Source: CAZVWW01 sp964631265 (GTDB lineage Bacteria; Thermotogota; Thermotogae; MWEM01). From it: 59,402 nt of DNA. This document shows positions 8,245 through 16,768 of the stretch, one piece after another. The notes beneath the pieces are model-generated. The model was not told the DNA's origin. It saw nothing but the letters and a program-made list of their open reading frames with translations, and did no database searches. Made by a program: the position numbers and the translations under genes. The DNA is taken from assembly GCA_964631265.1 (NCBI GenBank), contig CAZVWW010000004.1, forward strand, positions 1 through 59,402, given 5' to 3'. Position 1 is the stretch's first letter; the number at the start of each line of letters is the position of its first letter.

Positions 8245-9471
8245 TCACCAACTGCTCAGATATTTTTTCTGCTCTTCTGTTAATTCATCGATTTCAATGC
8301 CCATGGTCCGAAGCTTTAACAAGGCAATCTCCTTGTCAATCTCTGCAGGAACGGTCATCAGATGGTTTTCAAGTTTTCCTCTGTTTTCCCACAGGTATTT
8401 CATGCTCATCAACTGAACGGCGAAGGAGGTGTCCATGATTTCTATCGGATGACCGTCTGCAGCGGCGAGATTTACCAATCGTCCCTCGGCAACCACATAA
8501 ATATTCTTCTTGTTCGGGAGCTTGTACCCCTGAACATTGTTTCGTGCCTCCCAGGTCTCAACGGCGTATTCCCTAAGCTGGGACATGGCGATTTCAACAT
8601 CAAAATGTCCGGCGTTGGCCAGGATTGCCCCGTCTTTCATTAAGTCAAAGTGTTCTTTGGCAATCACGTTGATATCCCCCGTAAGGGTTGCAAATATATC
8701 GCCGATTTGTGCCGCCTCGGACATCTTCATGACTCTAAAGCCATCCATTATTGCCTCGATGGATTTAATCGGGTCAACCTCGGTAATCACCACATTGGCG
8801 CCGAGGCCTTTTGCCCGCATAGCGACTCCGCGTCCGCACCAGCCGTATCCCGCAACAACCACTGTCTTGCCGGTGACCGTTGTGTTTGTGCTTCTGATAA
8901 TCCCGTCCCACGTGGACTGTCCCGTCCCGTATCGGTTGTCAAACAAATACTTCATCATGCCGTCATTTGCGGCAATTGCGGGGACTCTCAATTTATTCGC
9001 ATTATCAAGGGCTCTTAACCGGTGAACCCCTGTGGTTGTCTCCTCGGAAATGCCTTTCAGTTCCTCCAGATACTCCATGTATTCCGTATGAACGATCGTT
9101 GCAAGATCCCCGCCGTCATCGAGTATGAGATTCGGCTTAAGCTTCAACACTTTGTAAAGGTTCTTTCTGAACGCCTCATCATCATGCGTATGTTTTGCAT
9201 GAACGGTTAAACCGTAGTGTTCTCGAAGCGCATCCGCAATGTCATCCTGAGTTGAAAGTGGATTGGAACCCGTCACCCATACCTCGGCGCCAAGATCCCG
9301 CATTGTCCTGGCCAGATTAGCAGTTTTTGCTTCCAGATGACAACATACGACACATTTTGAACCTGAAAATGGTTTCTCATCTTTGTATTTGTCCTTTATC
9401 GCACTTAAGACATCCATATACTGCCATGCCCATTCCATCTTTTTGACGCCAAGTTTTGCACTGTCTGTCAT
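8245..9471 (-). CDS. ahcY: Adenosylhomocysteinase (short bacterial type)
   Basis: This enzyme hydrolyses S-adenosylhomocysteine to adenosine and homocysteine, relieving product inhibition of methyltransferases. The protein has 408 residues. It shows LEAKTANLA near the N-terminus, the DDGGD region, the NAD-binding AGYGWCGRGVA glycine loop near residue 212 and NAGHFDVEI near 285. It lacks the C-terminal KPDHYRY tail of eukaryotic and proteobacterial enzymes, as do the ~405-residue Thermotoga and archaeal forms. The ATG follows ACAGGAGGAATTGAT. It lies 14 bases after a small exported-protein gene and eight bases before the purH-like gene. Confidence 0.95.
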   Translation of the reverse strand: MTDSAKLGVKKMEWAWQYMDVLSAIKDKYKDEKPFSGSKCVVCCHLEAKTANLARTMRDLGAEVWVTGSNPLSTQDDIADALREHYGLTVHAKHTHDDEAFRKNLYKVLKLKPNLILDDGGDLATIVHTEYMEYLEELKGISEETTTGVHRLRALDNANKLRVPAIAANDGMMKYLFDNRYGTGQSTWDGIIRSTNTTVTGKTVVVAGYGWCGRGVAMRAKGLGANVVITEVDPIKSIEAIMDGFRVMKMSEAAQIGDIFATLTGDINVIAKEHFDLMKDGAILANAGHFDVEIAMSQLREYAVETWEARNNVQGYKLPNKKNIYVVAEGRLVNLAAADGHPIEIMDTSFAVQLMSMKYLWENRGKLENHLMTVPAEIDKEIALLKLRTMGIEIDELTEEQKKYLSSW

Positions 9472-9485
9472 ATCAATTCCTCCTG

Positions 9486-9953
9486 TTATTGTCTGACGGC
9501 CTTGAACGAGCCGGTTTTTGAAAAGGCGCCCGAACTGGTCGCTGTACCGTACATGCTGGATGCACTCTCAATCGTTGCTTTAAAATTCAACACCCCGTTG
9601 TGGAACGACTTGCCCTGGAATTGCAATTCTCTTTCGTTTACCACGGTGATGGGATATTTTTTGTCCTCAAAAGTCCCGTGCCATAACAGGGTGTAGCCAC
9701 CGCCCTGTTTCATAATTTCAACATCGAATTGTTCATCAAAGATCCCCACGGTAAAGGATATTGTCCATGAACCGGTTATGTCATAAGCAAGCCCGCCCGA
9801 GGGTGAAGGCCCCGGTTGCGGATTGTTCAACCATTCCCAGGTTCCATTGTTGTTCAGGACAACCTTTCTGCCATCTTCTGTCGTTGCTGTTATTGCTGAA
9901 AACGCAGCGATTGCCAGCATAATAATCAAAACGAGTATAAAGTTCTTTCTCAT
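9486..9953 (-). CDS. Small exported protein with DGRKVxLNNNGTWEW motif
   Basis: A 155-residue protein with a clear signal peptide (Lys/Arg, then a hydrophobic run, cleavage probably after an Ala-rich segment near residue 22). The short motif TTEDGRKVVLNNNGTWEW follows, then a Pro/Gly linker (PQPGPSPSGG) and a beta-rich C-terminal domain. The DGRxVxLxxxGTWE motif recurs in many small periplasmic proteins of unknown role. The second ATG of the frame (9953) is chosen because the AGGAGG site abuts the first one. It may be the first gene of the ahcY-pheST run. No function is assigned. Confidence 0.75.
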   Translation of the reverse strand: MRKNFILVLIIMLAIAAFSAITATTEDGRKVVLNNNGTWEWLNNPQPGPSPSGGLAYDITGSWTISFTVGIFDEQFDVEIMKQGGGYTLLWHGTFEDKKYPITVVNERELQFQGKSFHNGVLNFKATIESASSMYGTATSSGAFSKTGSFKAVRQ

Positions 9954-10079
9954 ATTCATTCCTCCTGTTCCTGTGATAAGTGTATTTTAACACATTTTAT
10001 TCATCGCGTGACCATTCTTTGTTCTAAAGACAGGCTTTTGATCAATTAAAACTTCCCCTGTCTATGAATTATTGTATCG

Positions 10080-10916
10080 CTACTCCTTAACGGACCCTTT
10101 TGTCATCCCCGCAACGATGTATTTCTGAGCAAATGCGAAGACGAGAATCGTCGGAATAAGCGCGATCACAATACCGGCAGCAAGGACATTCCACTGAATA
10201 CCGGCCTTGGATATAAACGAATAAAGGGCGACCGGAACCGTCATCTTTGAATCGCTGTTGAGGAAAAGGGCCGCTGTGAAAATCTCGTTCCAGTTTTGAA
10301 CAAAAGAAAAGCTGAAAATAGCGGCGACGCCGGGCAGCATAATGGGAAGTGTGATTCTAAAAAGCGCCTGCAGCCTTGTGCATCCATCCATTAATGCGGA
10401 TTCTTCCAGCGAACTCGGTATTCTGATAAAAAAACCTCTGGCCATTATGGTACTAAAGGCAGCACCAAGTCCGATATAGACAATGATAATCCCTGAGAGT
10501 TTATTGATGAGCCCGAAATTGGAGAACATCGAATACTGGGGGATCATCAGTAGATAAGCGGGGATCATCTGAACAAAGAACAGAAAAAGGGTCAGGAAGT
10601 ATTTTCCCTTGAATCTCATCCTGGCCAGCACATAGCCGCTCAGTATTGCAATAACGGTTGAACACAAAGAAGCTGTTATCGAGACAAAGATACTGTTTTT
10701 AAAATACCTTGCAAAATCCGCAAATTCAAAGAGGTACTCATAAGACTCCCACGTTATTCTTGAAGGCCAGTATTTTATTGGAAAAGTATAAACTTCCTTA
10801 GGGGGTTTGATAGATGTTATGAATATCCATATTAATGGGAAAATGGCAAGAATCAGATAAAATCCCAGTCCGATGCCTCTCATAAATCCGAGAAAAAACC
10901 TTTTAGGTCTCTTCAA
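10080..10916 (-). CDS. Carbohydrate ABC transporter permease, MalG type
   Basis: A 278-residue inner-membrane permease with six predicted helices. The EAA loop, which docks the ATPase, is seen as EESALMDGCTRLQALFRITLP near residue 190. The N-terminal SIKPPKEVY segment and the C-terminal KYIVAGMTKGSVKE tail are typical of MalG/CUT1 subunits. The start is TTG, overlapping the upstream permease stop (TTGA), which implies translational coupling. The ATPase subunit is not in the window; CUT1 systems often share an MsmK-type ATPase encoded elsewhere. The substrate is probably an oligosaccharide or glycoside but cannot be named. Confidence 0.93.
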   Translation of the reverse strand: MKRPKRFFLGFMRGIGLGFYLILAIFPLIWIFITSIKPPKEVYTFPIKYWPSRITWESYEYLFEFADFARYFKNSIFVSITASLCSTVIAILSGYVLARMRFKGKYFLTLFLFFVQMIPAYLLMIPQYSMFSNFGLINKLSGIIIVYIGLGAAFSTIMARGFFIRIPSSLEESALMDGCTRLQALFRITLPIMLPGVAAIFSFSFVQNWNEIFTAALFLNSDSKMTVPVALYSFISKAGIQWNVLAAGIVIALIPTILVFAFAQKYIVAGMTKGSVKE

Positions 10917-11797
10917 AACTCCACCTCCCCGCTCTTAGAAAAGTAGAGATACAACACGGTAAATGTCAGAAGAAGCCCGATAACAATGACCCCCACAGAA
11001 GATGCCTTGCTGTAGTCATTCTCATAGTAAACGATATTGATCATATAGGTTGACAGGATCTCAGTGCTTTTTGCCGGTCCTCCCCGGGTCATTCCGTAGA
11101 TCACATCCGGAAAATTCATGATCCAGATCGATCTCACAAGGACCGTACTGATAATCGTTGGTTTGATATAGGGCAAAGTGATGTTGAAGAGTTTTGAAAA
11201 CCCGCCTGCTCCGTCAATCTCCGCTGCTTCATAAACCGTTTCCGGTATTGACTGAAGAGCGGCAAGGCACATAATCGCAAAGAAGGGGATTCCATACCAT
11301 ATATTGACCACCAGGACGGAGATCATCGCCGTTGTTGGATTGGAGAGGAATTTGATCCCCTCTTCAATGATATTCAATCTGATCAGTATGTCATTGACAA
11401 TCCCAAACTGTCCGTTTAAGAGCCAGGACCAAAGTAGCCCGATAGCAAAACCCGAGAGGGCCCAGGGATAAAAAACCATACCGGCGAAAATTCCTCTGCC
11501 TTTGAAGGGCTTTCTCATTAAGAGCGCCAATCCCAGTCCGAGAAGCAGTTGAAAACTGACCGATATACCGATCCAGATAACAGTGTTGTAAACGATCATC
11601 GGGAAATCGGGATCAGAGAATATCTCAATAAAATTATCCCAACCAATAAAGCGTATACGATTGAAAGTAAAGACCGTGTAGTTTTGAAAGGCCAGGATAA
11701 AGCCCTTTATCGTTGGATATACAGAAAGGAATCCAATTACAGAGAAAACTGGAACAAGCATCCAAAAAATGAACCAGAATTTCTTTCTATTAACCAT
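10913..11797 (-). CDS. Carbohydrate ABC transporter permease, MalF type
   Basis: A 294-residue partner permease of the CUT1 family. It has about six membrane helices, the EAA loop PETVYEAAEIDGAGGFSKLF near residue 190, and the MTRGGPAKSTEIL segment near 245 that is typical of MalF/UgpA-like subunits. The ATG follows AAAGGGGAAACT. It lies 92 bases after the binding-protein gene, with a strong stem-loop in between, and overlaps the MalG-type gene. Confidence 0.93.
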   Translation of the reverse strand: MVNRKKFWFIFWMLVPVFSVIGFLSVYPTIKGFILAFQNYTVFTFNRIRFIGWDNFIEIFSDPDFPMIVYNTVIWIGISVSFQLLLGLGLALLMRKPFKGRGIFAGMVFYPWALSGFAIGLLWSWLLNGQFGIVNDILIRLNIIEEGIKFLSNPTTAMISVLVVNIWYGIPFFAIMCLAALQSIPETVYEAAEIDGAGGFSKLFNITLPYIKPTIISTVLVRSIWIMNFPDVIYGMTRGGPAKSTEILSTYMINIVYYENDYSKASSVGVIVIGLLLTFTVLYLYFSKSGEVEF

Positions 11798-11838
11798 AGT
11801 TTCCCCTTTTCATTCTGATAATCTCTTTTTTAATAGTG

Positions 11839-11863
11839 AAGAGCGGGAGGCCATCCCGCTCTT
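11839..11863 (-). other. intercistronic stem-loop between binding-protein and permease genes
   Basis: A perfect 10-bp stem (AAGAGCGGGA / TCCCGCTCTT) with a 5-base loop and no U-tract on either strand. Such structures commonly stabilise the upstream binding-protein mRNA segment, so that more binding protein than permease is made. This role is inferred from position. Confidence 0.6.
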
Positions 11864-11889
11864 ATCTTAACACGATTAAAAGCCTTAAA

Positions 11890-13146
11890 TCAAAGGCCTG
11901 CCTCTTTCCAGAATTCAGCCCATTGTTCAAGAGCCTCTTCCGGGGTTGTCTTTCCAAGGATGATCCTCTGTTGAGTTTCTCCCTGAAGCTGATACCATTC
12001 AAACCACGCTTCGTTGTCAAGCGGATAATCAGTAAACTGGTATTTTTCAGGATTACTGAACATCTTGTTCCAACCATCAAAGATATCACTGCTGAAATAC
12101 GGGTCATTCTCATATACCCTCTCATCAATGGGAAGGGCTCCGTAATTCTTACAGAAATAGGCCCCTATCTCAGGAGAGTTAAAGAACTCAATAAACTTCC
12201 AGGCGAGTTCCTTATGCTCTGAATAGGTTGGGATTCCCCAACCGGCAAAACCAAATGTCGGATAAGACTTCCCGCCGGGTCCTGTGGGAAGAGGTGCCGT
12301 TTTATATTTTTCTTTTCCGAGGAGTTCATTCAACAGTCCGGTGGTGTCCGGGTCTTGAAATAGGATGGGGGTTACGCCGGAAACAAAGGCGTTGACCTGA
12401 TCATCGAAGCCCCAGTTCACAGAATCCTCAGGTGAGGTTTCTTCATAGAGCTTAAGATAGAATTTCAGTCCCTCGAGCGCTCTCGGATCTTCAAAGATGA
12501 TATTGCCGTCTTTTGTCTTGTACATGGACTTTGGGTCGATGTCGTCAAAGAAAGAAGTAACTACAAGATCCATAAAGTTAACGGGGTCAATCCCTCTGAA
12601 ATCGAATCCAAACTGATTTTTGGCCGAGTCGGTCAGATATTTGCAATAGGCCATCATCTCTCCCATGGTCTTGGGAGGCGTTTCAATGTTGAACTGTTCA
12701 AGGATATCGGGTCTGTAAAAGAGTGTCTTGACATAAACGGCATTCGGCATGATATAAGCGGTATCCTCGTAAATCCTTGCTGACTCAATAACCCCTTCTA
12801 TGAGATGCCCGGTCATGTCTGATTCTTCAATATAGGGTTCAAGGGATTCAAGCTTACCCATGCTTGCCATACCAGCCAGAGACCAGTCTCCGACTTCCAC
12901 AACATCAAGGGGCTGATCGGTACTGACCATGAGGTAGATCTTGTTATAAGCCGTTTCATAAGGTGGCGATATGATCTCCACATCCACCCCCGGATTCTGT
13001 TCCTCGAATTTCTCCGCAATTGTCTCCAGGATCTTAGTCCTCTCGGGACTTGTGAAAACCTGGATGACTCTGAGTGTTATGTCCTCTGCTGATAACGCCG
13101 TGAAGAACAATAACAGTACAAGCAATAGTACGATCAAACGTTTCAT
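11890..13146 (-). CDS. Extracellular solute-binding protein, family 1 (sugar ABC importer)
   Basis: A 418-residue periplasmic or surface binding protein with a signal peptide (MKRLIVLLLVLLLFFTALSA) and no lipobox Cys. Family 1 hallmarks are visible: EKFEEQNPGVDVEI near residue 45, YDxxYxM-like NKIYLMVSTDQPLDVV, the GWGIPTYSEHKELAWKFIEF segment near 315, and a Trp-rich C-terminus. The ATG at 13146 sits six bases after GGGAGGG; the TTG further upstream overlaps that site and is rejected. It is the first gene of a three-gene importer and is preceded by a -10 box inside an inverted repeat. Confidence 0.93.
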   Translation of the reverse strand: MKRLIVLLLVLLLFFTALSAEDITLRVIQVFTSPERTKILETIAEKFEEQNPGVDVEIISPPYETAYNKIYLMVSTDQPLDVVEVGDWSLAGMASMGKLESLEPYIEESDMTGHLIEGVIESARIYEDTAYIMPNAVYVKTLFYRPDILEQFNIETPPKTMGEMMAYCKYLTDSAKNQFGFDFRGIDPVNFMDLVVTSFFDDIDPKSMYKTKDGNIIFEDPRALEGLKFYLKLYEETSPEDSVNWGFDDQVNAFVSGVTPILFQDPDTTGLLNELLGKEKYKTAPLPTGPGGKSYPTFGFAGWGIPTYSEHKELAWKFIEFFNSPEIGAYFCKNYGALPIDERVYENDPYFSSDIFDGWNKMFSNPEKYQFTDYPLDNEAWFEWYQLQGETQQRIILGKTTPEEALEQWAEFWKEAGL

Positions 13147-13180
13147 TCTTTTCCCTCCCAACTGAAATTTGGCATCAAGC

Positions 13181-13198
13181 CGTGGAAATTATACCACG
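13181..13198 (-). promoter_or_regulatory. -10 box embedded in inverted repeat upstream of sugar ABC operon
   Basis: On the minus strand a TATAAT (13188-13193) sits inside the perfect inverted repeat CGTGG-8-CCACG. A repressor bound there would block the promoter. The -35 box is weak. The site lies 35-50 bases upstream of the binding-protein start. Confidence 0.5.
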
Positions 13199-13213
13199 AA
13201 GTTAAAAACTATT

Positions 13214-13239
13214 AAAAAAATCCCTTCCAGCGGAAGGGA
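13214..13239 (-). terminator. intrinsic terminator of the small lipoprotein gene
   Basis: On the minus strand, stem TCCCTTCC / GGAAGGGA with a 3-base loop is followed by a run of seven Ts. It lies 26 bases past the stop of the lipoprotein gene and upstream of the ABC importer promoter. Confidence 0.85.
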
Positions 13240-13265
13240 AAGAGGAAGACATTTTTCAAGTTTGA

Positions 13266-13637
13266 TTAAACCCCCGGCGTAACACTTAGATTGCCGGATG
13301 TATCGATTGTAATGGTATAATCCCCGTCAACATTAAACTCATCAGTTCCACCGTATAACGGGGGGAAGTTCAAGACGATCGATAAAAACTGATTACCGAT
13401 ACTCAGTTCAAGCGTTGACCCTTCATTAATCGTTCTCATTTCAAATGTGTTATGCTCGGTCTCTTCAAAATCCGTACTGTTCACTTTCCAGAAAATCGTT
13501 CCCGAATGGTTGTTGTTGACCACCCGAACCGAATGGCTTGCTACGAAATGAGGCGTTACCGTAACGGTGCAGGCTGAAAAACCAACGATCATAACCAGGA
13601 TTACCAGAATCACAGTCACTCTTATTAACCTTTTCAT
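13266..13637 (-). CDS. Small putative lipoprotein
   Basis: About 123 residues with a lipoprotein signal peptide ending in the lipobox GFSAC (Cys23). The mature part is beta-rich (TVTVTPHFVASHSVRVVNNN and later), without a recognised family. The ATG at 13637 follows GGGAGTGAT; the upstream in-frame GTG overlaps that site. It has its own terminator and stands alone between the sugar importer and a relic region. No function is assigned. Confidence 0.7.
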   Translation of the reverse strand: MKRLIRVTVILVILVMIVGFSACTVTVTPHFVASHSVRVVNNNHSGTIFWKVNSTDFEETEHNTFEMRTINEGSTLELSIGNQFLSIVLNFPPLYGGTDEFNVDGDYTITIDTSGNLSVTPGV

Positions 13638-13753
13638 GAAAATCACTCCCTTTTTTATTCAAAGAGAGGTACTTCAAAAATTAAGTTACGTCGCATAAAA
13701 TGACAAAAAAGTGTTAGTAGGACCAGCATTACAGATACTGACCGGTTAAAAGG

Positions 13754-13800
13754 TTATGAAAAGAAGTTCTTAAGAGCCTCTATCGTATAATGATTGCACT
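13754..13800 (-). pseudogene. Relic of the 3' end of an M18 aminopeptidase gene
   Basis: The stretch reads HYTIEALKNFFS-stop on the minus strand, almost identical to the C-terminus YYMIEALKNFFS-stop of the intact aminopeptidase gene at 18814. DNA identity is near perfect over about 35 bases (GAAAAGAAGTTCTTAAGAG onward) and extends past the stop into the flank (GACTGACCGGT). Upstream on the same strand, homology fades after a short apparent deletion (TGCA.TGCAA). No ORF remains. Confidence 0.75.
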
Positions 13801-13911
13801 GCAAAAAGGTCTTTCTCTGTCGAAAACGTGTCATATACAGTGGATCACGGAACCCATCCCCCTGATCCACGCGCTCATCATAAAGCTCCTTTACATGAAT
13901 CTCTCTATACA

Positions 13912-14646
13912 TCAGTAAATCCATTTGACTTTTATATTCTTAACGCTGATGATAAACAAAGCGCTAGCAAACCCAAAAAGGACCAGAAAATTCAGCCAGA
14001 TAGGCATAAGGGCCTTCCCGTTGATGGCGTACTTCAGGATATCGGCACCATAAGTGAGGGGAAGCATGAATGAAAGAGGCCGGATATAAATCGGAAGCGT
14101 TGTAAGCGGAATGAAAAGCCCGCAGAGAAAGATCATCGGGAAACGGAAGAAGTTTGAAAAGGTCTGAGCTTCAAATACCTCCTTGACAGACACGGCAATA
14201 AAGAGGCCGAGGAAAGTGGATGTGACCGAGATAAAAAAGACGCTTCCGGCGATCAGTCCCCACCTGATGTTGGAAAGATTGGTGACAAAAGAGGCAAAAA
14301 GGACCGGAATGAGCGAATTGACAATCCCAAACACAATAGCGCCGGTTGTTTTGGCCAGCATCAGCAGATTTAAACTGATCGGGGCCAGCAAAAGCCTGTC
14401 AAAAGAACGGGCTTTTCTTTCAAAAGTAATCGTAACGGCCAGCATGGAAGTAGTACCAAACAGGATCGATAATGACATGACCCCCGGGAGCAATTCTTTG
14501 ATGTCCATCTGGGTTTGGGATTTTAAAAAGAACATCAGCGTCCAGGCAACCGGGAAGACAATACCCCAACTGATATTGGGCGGTTTGAGATAATAATTTT
14601 TCATGTCTTTTTTCAGGATGTTCCAAAATGCGACCCATGCTGTCAT
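13912..14646 (-). CDS. ABC-2 type transporter permease
   Basis: A 244-residue membrane protein with about six helices and the ABC-2 family layout: N-terminal cytoplasmic segment, helix at about 28-45, RKARSFDRLLLAPIS near residue 78, and the FxNFFRFPMIFLCGLFIP segment near 160. The start ATG overlaps the ATPase stop (ATGA), so the two are coupled. With the ATPase it forms an exporter of an unknown substrate (drug, lipid or peptide) under ArsR-type control. Confidence 0.9.
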   Translation of the reverse strand: MTAWVAFWNILKKDMKNYYLKPPNISWGIVFPVAWTLMFFLKSQTQMDIKELLPGVMSLSILFGTTSMLAVTITFERKARSFDRLLLAPISLNLLMLAKTTGAIVFGIVNSLIPVLFASFVTNLSNIRWGLIAGSVFFISVTSTFLGLFIAVSVKEVFEAQTFSNFFRFPMIFLCGLFIPLTTLPIYIRPLSFMLPLTYGADILKYAINGKALMPIWLNFLVLFGFASALFIISVKNIKVKWIY

Positions 14647-15608
14647 TGTTTACCCCCTTCTTTTTCCTTTTTCATTTTAGAGACTTCGATGCCGGTTATT
14701 TTGACAAATACATCCTCGAGAGAGGGCTTGATGAGCTTTGCTTCATACACGTTAAATCGCCTTTCATCAAAGTACTTCATGATCGGCATTAGAGTGATGG
14801 GGGTCTCAGAGTAAAGGATAAAGGTTTGGTTATCCCTTATTTCGAATCTGTATTGGAAGAAATCCGTTTCAAGTGTTTTTTGTATAGCATACAGCCCTTT
14901 GTCCACACTCAGCTGTACGATGTTGTCCCTTTGAACCGACAGCATCAACTCTTCAATGGTTCCTTCCTGCACGATCTCCCCGTTGACGATGAAGGCGATT
15001 CTGTCGCAGAGTCTCTCCGCTTCTTCGATGTAGTGAGTGGTTAAGAAAATGGTTGTCCCTGAGTTGTGCAATTTGACGATCAAGTCCCTGATCTGACGCG
15101 CGCTTTCCACATCAATACCGGTTGTGGGCTCATCAAGAAAGAGGATCTGAGGTTCGTGGATGATGCCGGCTGCAATCGTCAGTTTTCGTTTCATGCCCTT
15201 CGAGTAAGCCTTAAAGAGTCGATTCCCGGTATTATCCAGATTAAACTCTTTTAACAACTTTTTAGCCCTTTTCTCTCTTTCAACTTTTTTGATCCCGTAA
15301 AGAGCGGCACAAAAGCACAGATTTTCAAAACCGTCCATCTCCATATAGAGATTACTTTCGTCCGGCACGATGCCAATCATCCTCTGGGCGTTTTTAATAT
15401 TCTTCACCGCATCAATGCCGGCGATATCAATTTGGCCACTCGTTATCCTCGTCAAACCGGTCAACATGTTGATAGTTGTTGTCTTCCCGGCACCGTTAGG
15501 GCCCAGGAAACCAAATACTTCTCCTTTATGAATTGAAAAATCAATGCCCTTGACGGCCAAAAAGCCGTCATAGTCCTTTTTAAGGTTTTCAGCTTTTATG
15601 ATAGCCAT
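14643..15608 (-). CDS. ABC-2 exporter ATPase (CcmA/DrrA type)
   Basis: A 321-residue ATPase from the ATG at 15608. It contains Walker A GPNGAGKTT near residue 40, a signature in the variant form YSKGMKRKL near 135, Walker B QILFLDEP near 155 and switch His in TTHYIEE near 190. The DrrA-like C-terminal extension ends in a KITG-type tail. The start follows GGGAAATGAGATC and lies just past the ArsR stop. It is coupled to the permease by a 4-base overlap. A truncated copy of its N-terminus and middle survives at 50021-50185. Confidence 0.93.
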   Translation of the reverse strand: MAIIKAENLKKDYDGFLAVKGIDFSIHKGEVFGFLGPNGAGKTTTINMLTGLTRITSGQIDIAGIDAVKNIKNAQRMIGIVPDESNLYMEMDGFENLCFCAALYGIKKVEREKRAKKLLKEFNLDNTGNRLFKAYSKGMKRKLTIAAGIIHEPQILFLDEPTTGIDVESARQIRDLIVKLHNSGTTIFLTTHYIEEAERLCDRIAFIVNGEIVQEGTIEELMLSVQRDNIVQLSVDKGLYAIQKTLETDFFQYRFEIRDNQTFILYSETPITLMPIMKYFDERRFNVYEAKLIKPSLEDVFVKITGIEVSKMKKEKEGGKQ

Positions 15609-15612
15609 GATC

Positions 15613-15897
15613 TCATTTCCCTTCTTGCCGGTTTGGTTCAGCCAGCTCCTGAATGCTTTTTGCAACCCACAACAGTCTTTCACGATTCACTTGATAGTGA
15701 ATAAAATAACCCTTTTTCTCCCCTTTTATCATCCCGGCCTCCCGCAGTATTTTCAAATGCTGGGAGATTGCCGGTTCTGAGATTCCGATTTTTCTCGAAA
15801 GCGCCCTAACACAGAAGTCTTTGCACAATAATAATTTAACGATCGCCAATCGGTTCTCATCTGATAGAGCCTTGAATGCTTTGGATAATTCACTCAC
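15613..15897 (-). CDS. ArsR-family winged-helix repressor
   Basis: A 94-residue regulator: MSELSKAFKALSDENRLAIVKLL, then the helix-turn-helix LSRKIGISEPAISQHLKILREAG (about 34-56) and the wing KGEKKGYFIHYQV. There is no clear metal-ligand Cys pair beyond CxxxxC in helix 2, so the signal it senses is unknown. Start is GTG behind GAGGAG. It is the first gene of an ArsR-ABC-ABC operon and sits immediately downstream of a perfect 10-bp inverted repeat, so autoregulation is likely. A decayed copy is present at 49822. Confidence 0.93.
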   Translation of the reverse strand: MSELSKAFKALSDENRLAIVKLLLCKDFCVRALSRKIGISEPAISQHLKILREAGMIKGEKKGYFIHYQVNRERLLWVAKSIQELAEPNRQEGK

Positions 15898-15908
15898 AAA
15901 AAAACTCC

Positions 15909-15962
15909 TCTGATTAAGTAAATGCTTAATCAGAAGATATCACAGATCGAATGATCTGTCAA
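15909..15962 (-). promoter_or_regulatory. Promoter and operators of the ArsR-ABC operon
   Basis: On the minus strand: TTGACA (15957-15962), 17-base spacer, TATCTT (15934-15939). Immediately downstream is a perfect inverted repeat TCTGATTAAG-6-CTTAATCAGA (15909-15934). A second repeat, ACAGATC-4-GATCTGT (15942-15959), lies within the spacer. The downstream repeat is a fitting ArsR operator; the second could bind another protein. Confidence 0.8.
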
Positions 15963-16077
15963 CAAGCTGGTTTATGAAAACTTCAATCTTGCATCTATAA
16001 CGGTAAATCCATCATCCGGAATCATAACGAGAATAATTAACTATTACAATTCAGCCTTTTTATGAAGGCTGTCAAAA

Positions 16078-16165
16078 TCAAAATCCAAACGATTGCAGAT
16101 TGCTTTTCTGGGCAATAGTTTCAATTTCTTGCATTGTTTCCGGTTGTTCCGACACCTCAGGCGGT
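16078..16165 (-). pseudogene. Relic C-terminus of an iron-sulfur flavoprotein gene
   Basis: Minus-strand translation gives LPPEVSEQPETMQEIETIAQ and ends in LQSFGF-stop, matching the C-terminus of the intact flavoprotein at 41869 (LPPEVQDQPETMQEIQSIAH). Everything upstream is missing. At its 5' end it runs directly into the glutamate-synthase relic on the opposite strand. Confidence 0.85.
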
Positions 16166-16768
16166 AAAACCCGGAATTGGCGGTCATTTCCCTTCGGGGA
16201 AAATCACGGATGAAATAGCAGCCATCCGGAAGCGATCCAAAGACCAGGATATCATAACTCCTGCAAGATATCCGGATATATATGATTCAAACTCTTTGAG
16301 AAAAAAAGTAAAAGAGCTGCGCGAAATGTCCGGTAATAAACCGGTTGGCGTGAAGATTGCCGCCGGGAATATCGAAAAAGACCTGGCTGTCATATTGGAG
16401 GCAGAACCTGATTTCATCACCATAGACGGCAGAGGGGGAGCAACCGGTTCGGTTAATAAGTTCATTAAGGATTCCGCCTCTGTTCCCACAATAATGGCAC
16501 TGGCAAGGGCAAGAGATTATCTGGAACAAAGGGGGGTACACGACATTTCCCTGATCATTACCGGAGGCTTGAGGATATCAACCGATTTCGTGAAAGTCAT
16601 AGCCATGGGAGCGGACGCCGTTGCAATCGGAACAGCAGCTTTGATGGCCATTGGCTGTGAACAATACAGAATGTGTAACACCGGCCGTTGTCCCACCGGC
16701 ATCACAACACATGACCCGCTTCTACGATCGCGGATTAATGTCATGGAATCTGCCAACCGGTTGAACCA
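16158..16768 (+). pseudogene. Relic C-terminal half of a glutamate-synthase-domain gene
   Basis: From QAVKPGIGG to MESANRLN the frame is nearly identical in protein sequence to residues ~370-575 of the intact CDGSH/glutamate synthase fusion at 42696. It includes the FMN-barrel segments IDGRGGATGS and IIMTGG-like LIITGGLRIS, and the cluster cysteines in GCEQYRMCNTGRCPTG. The N-terminal iron-sulfur domains and the first part of the barrel are gone, and the end is replaced by transposase sequence. The frame has no stop but there is no proper start, so it is probably not functional. Confidence 0.85.
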
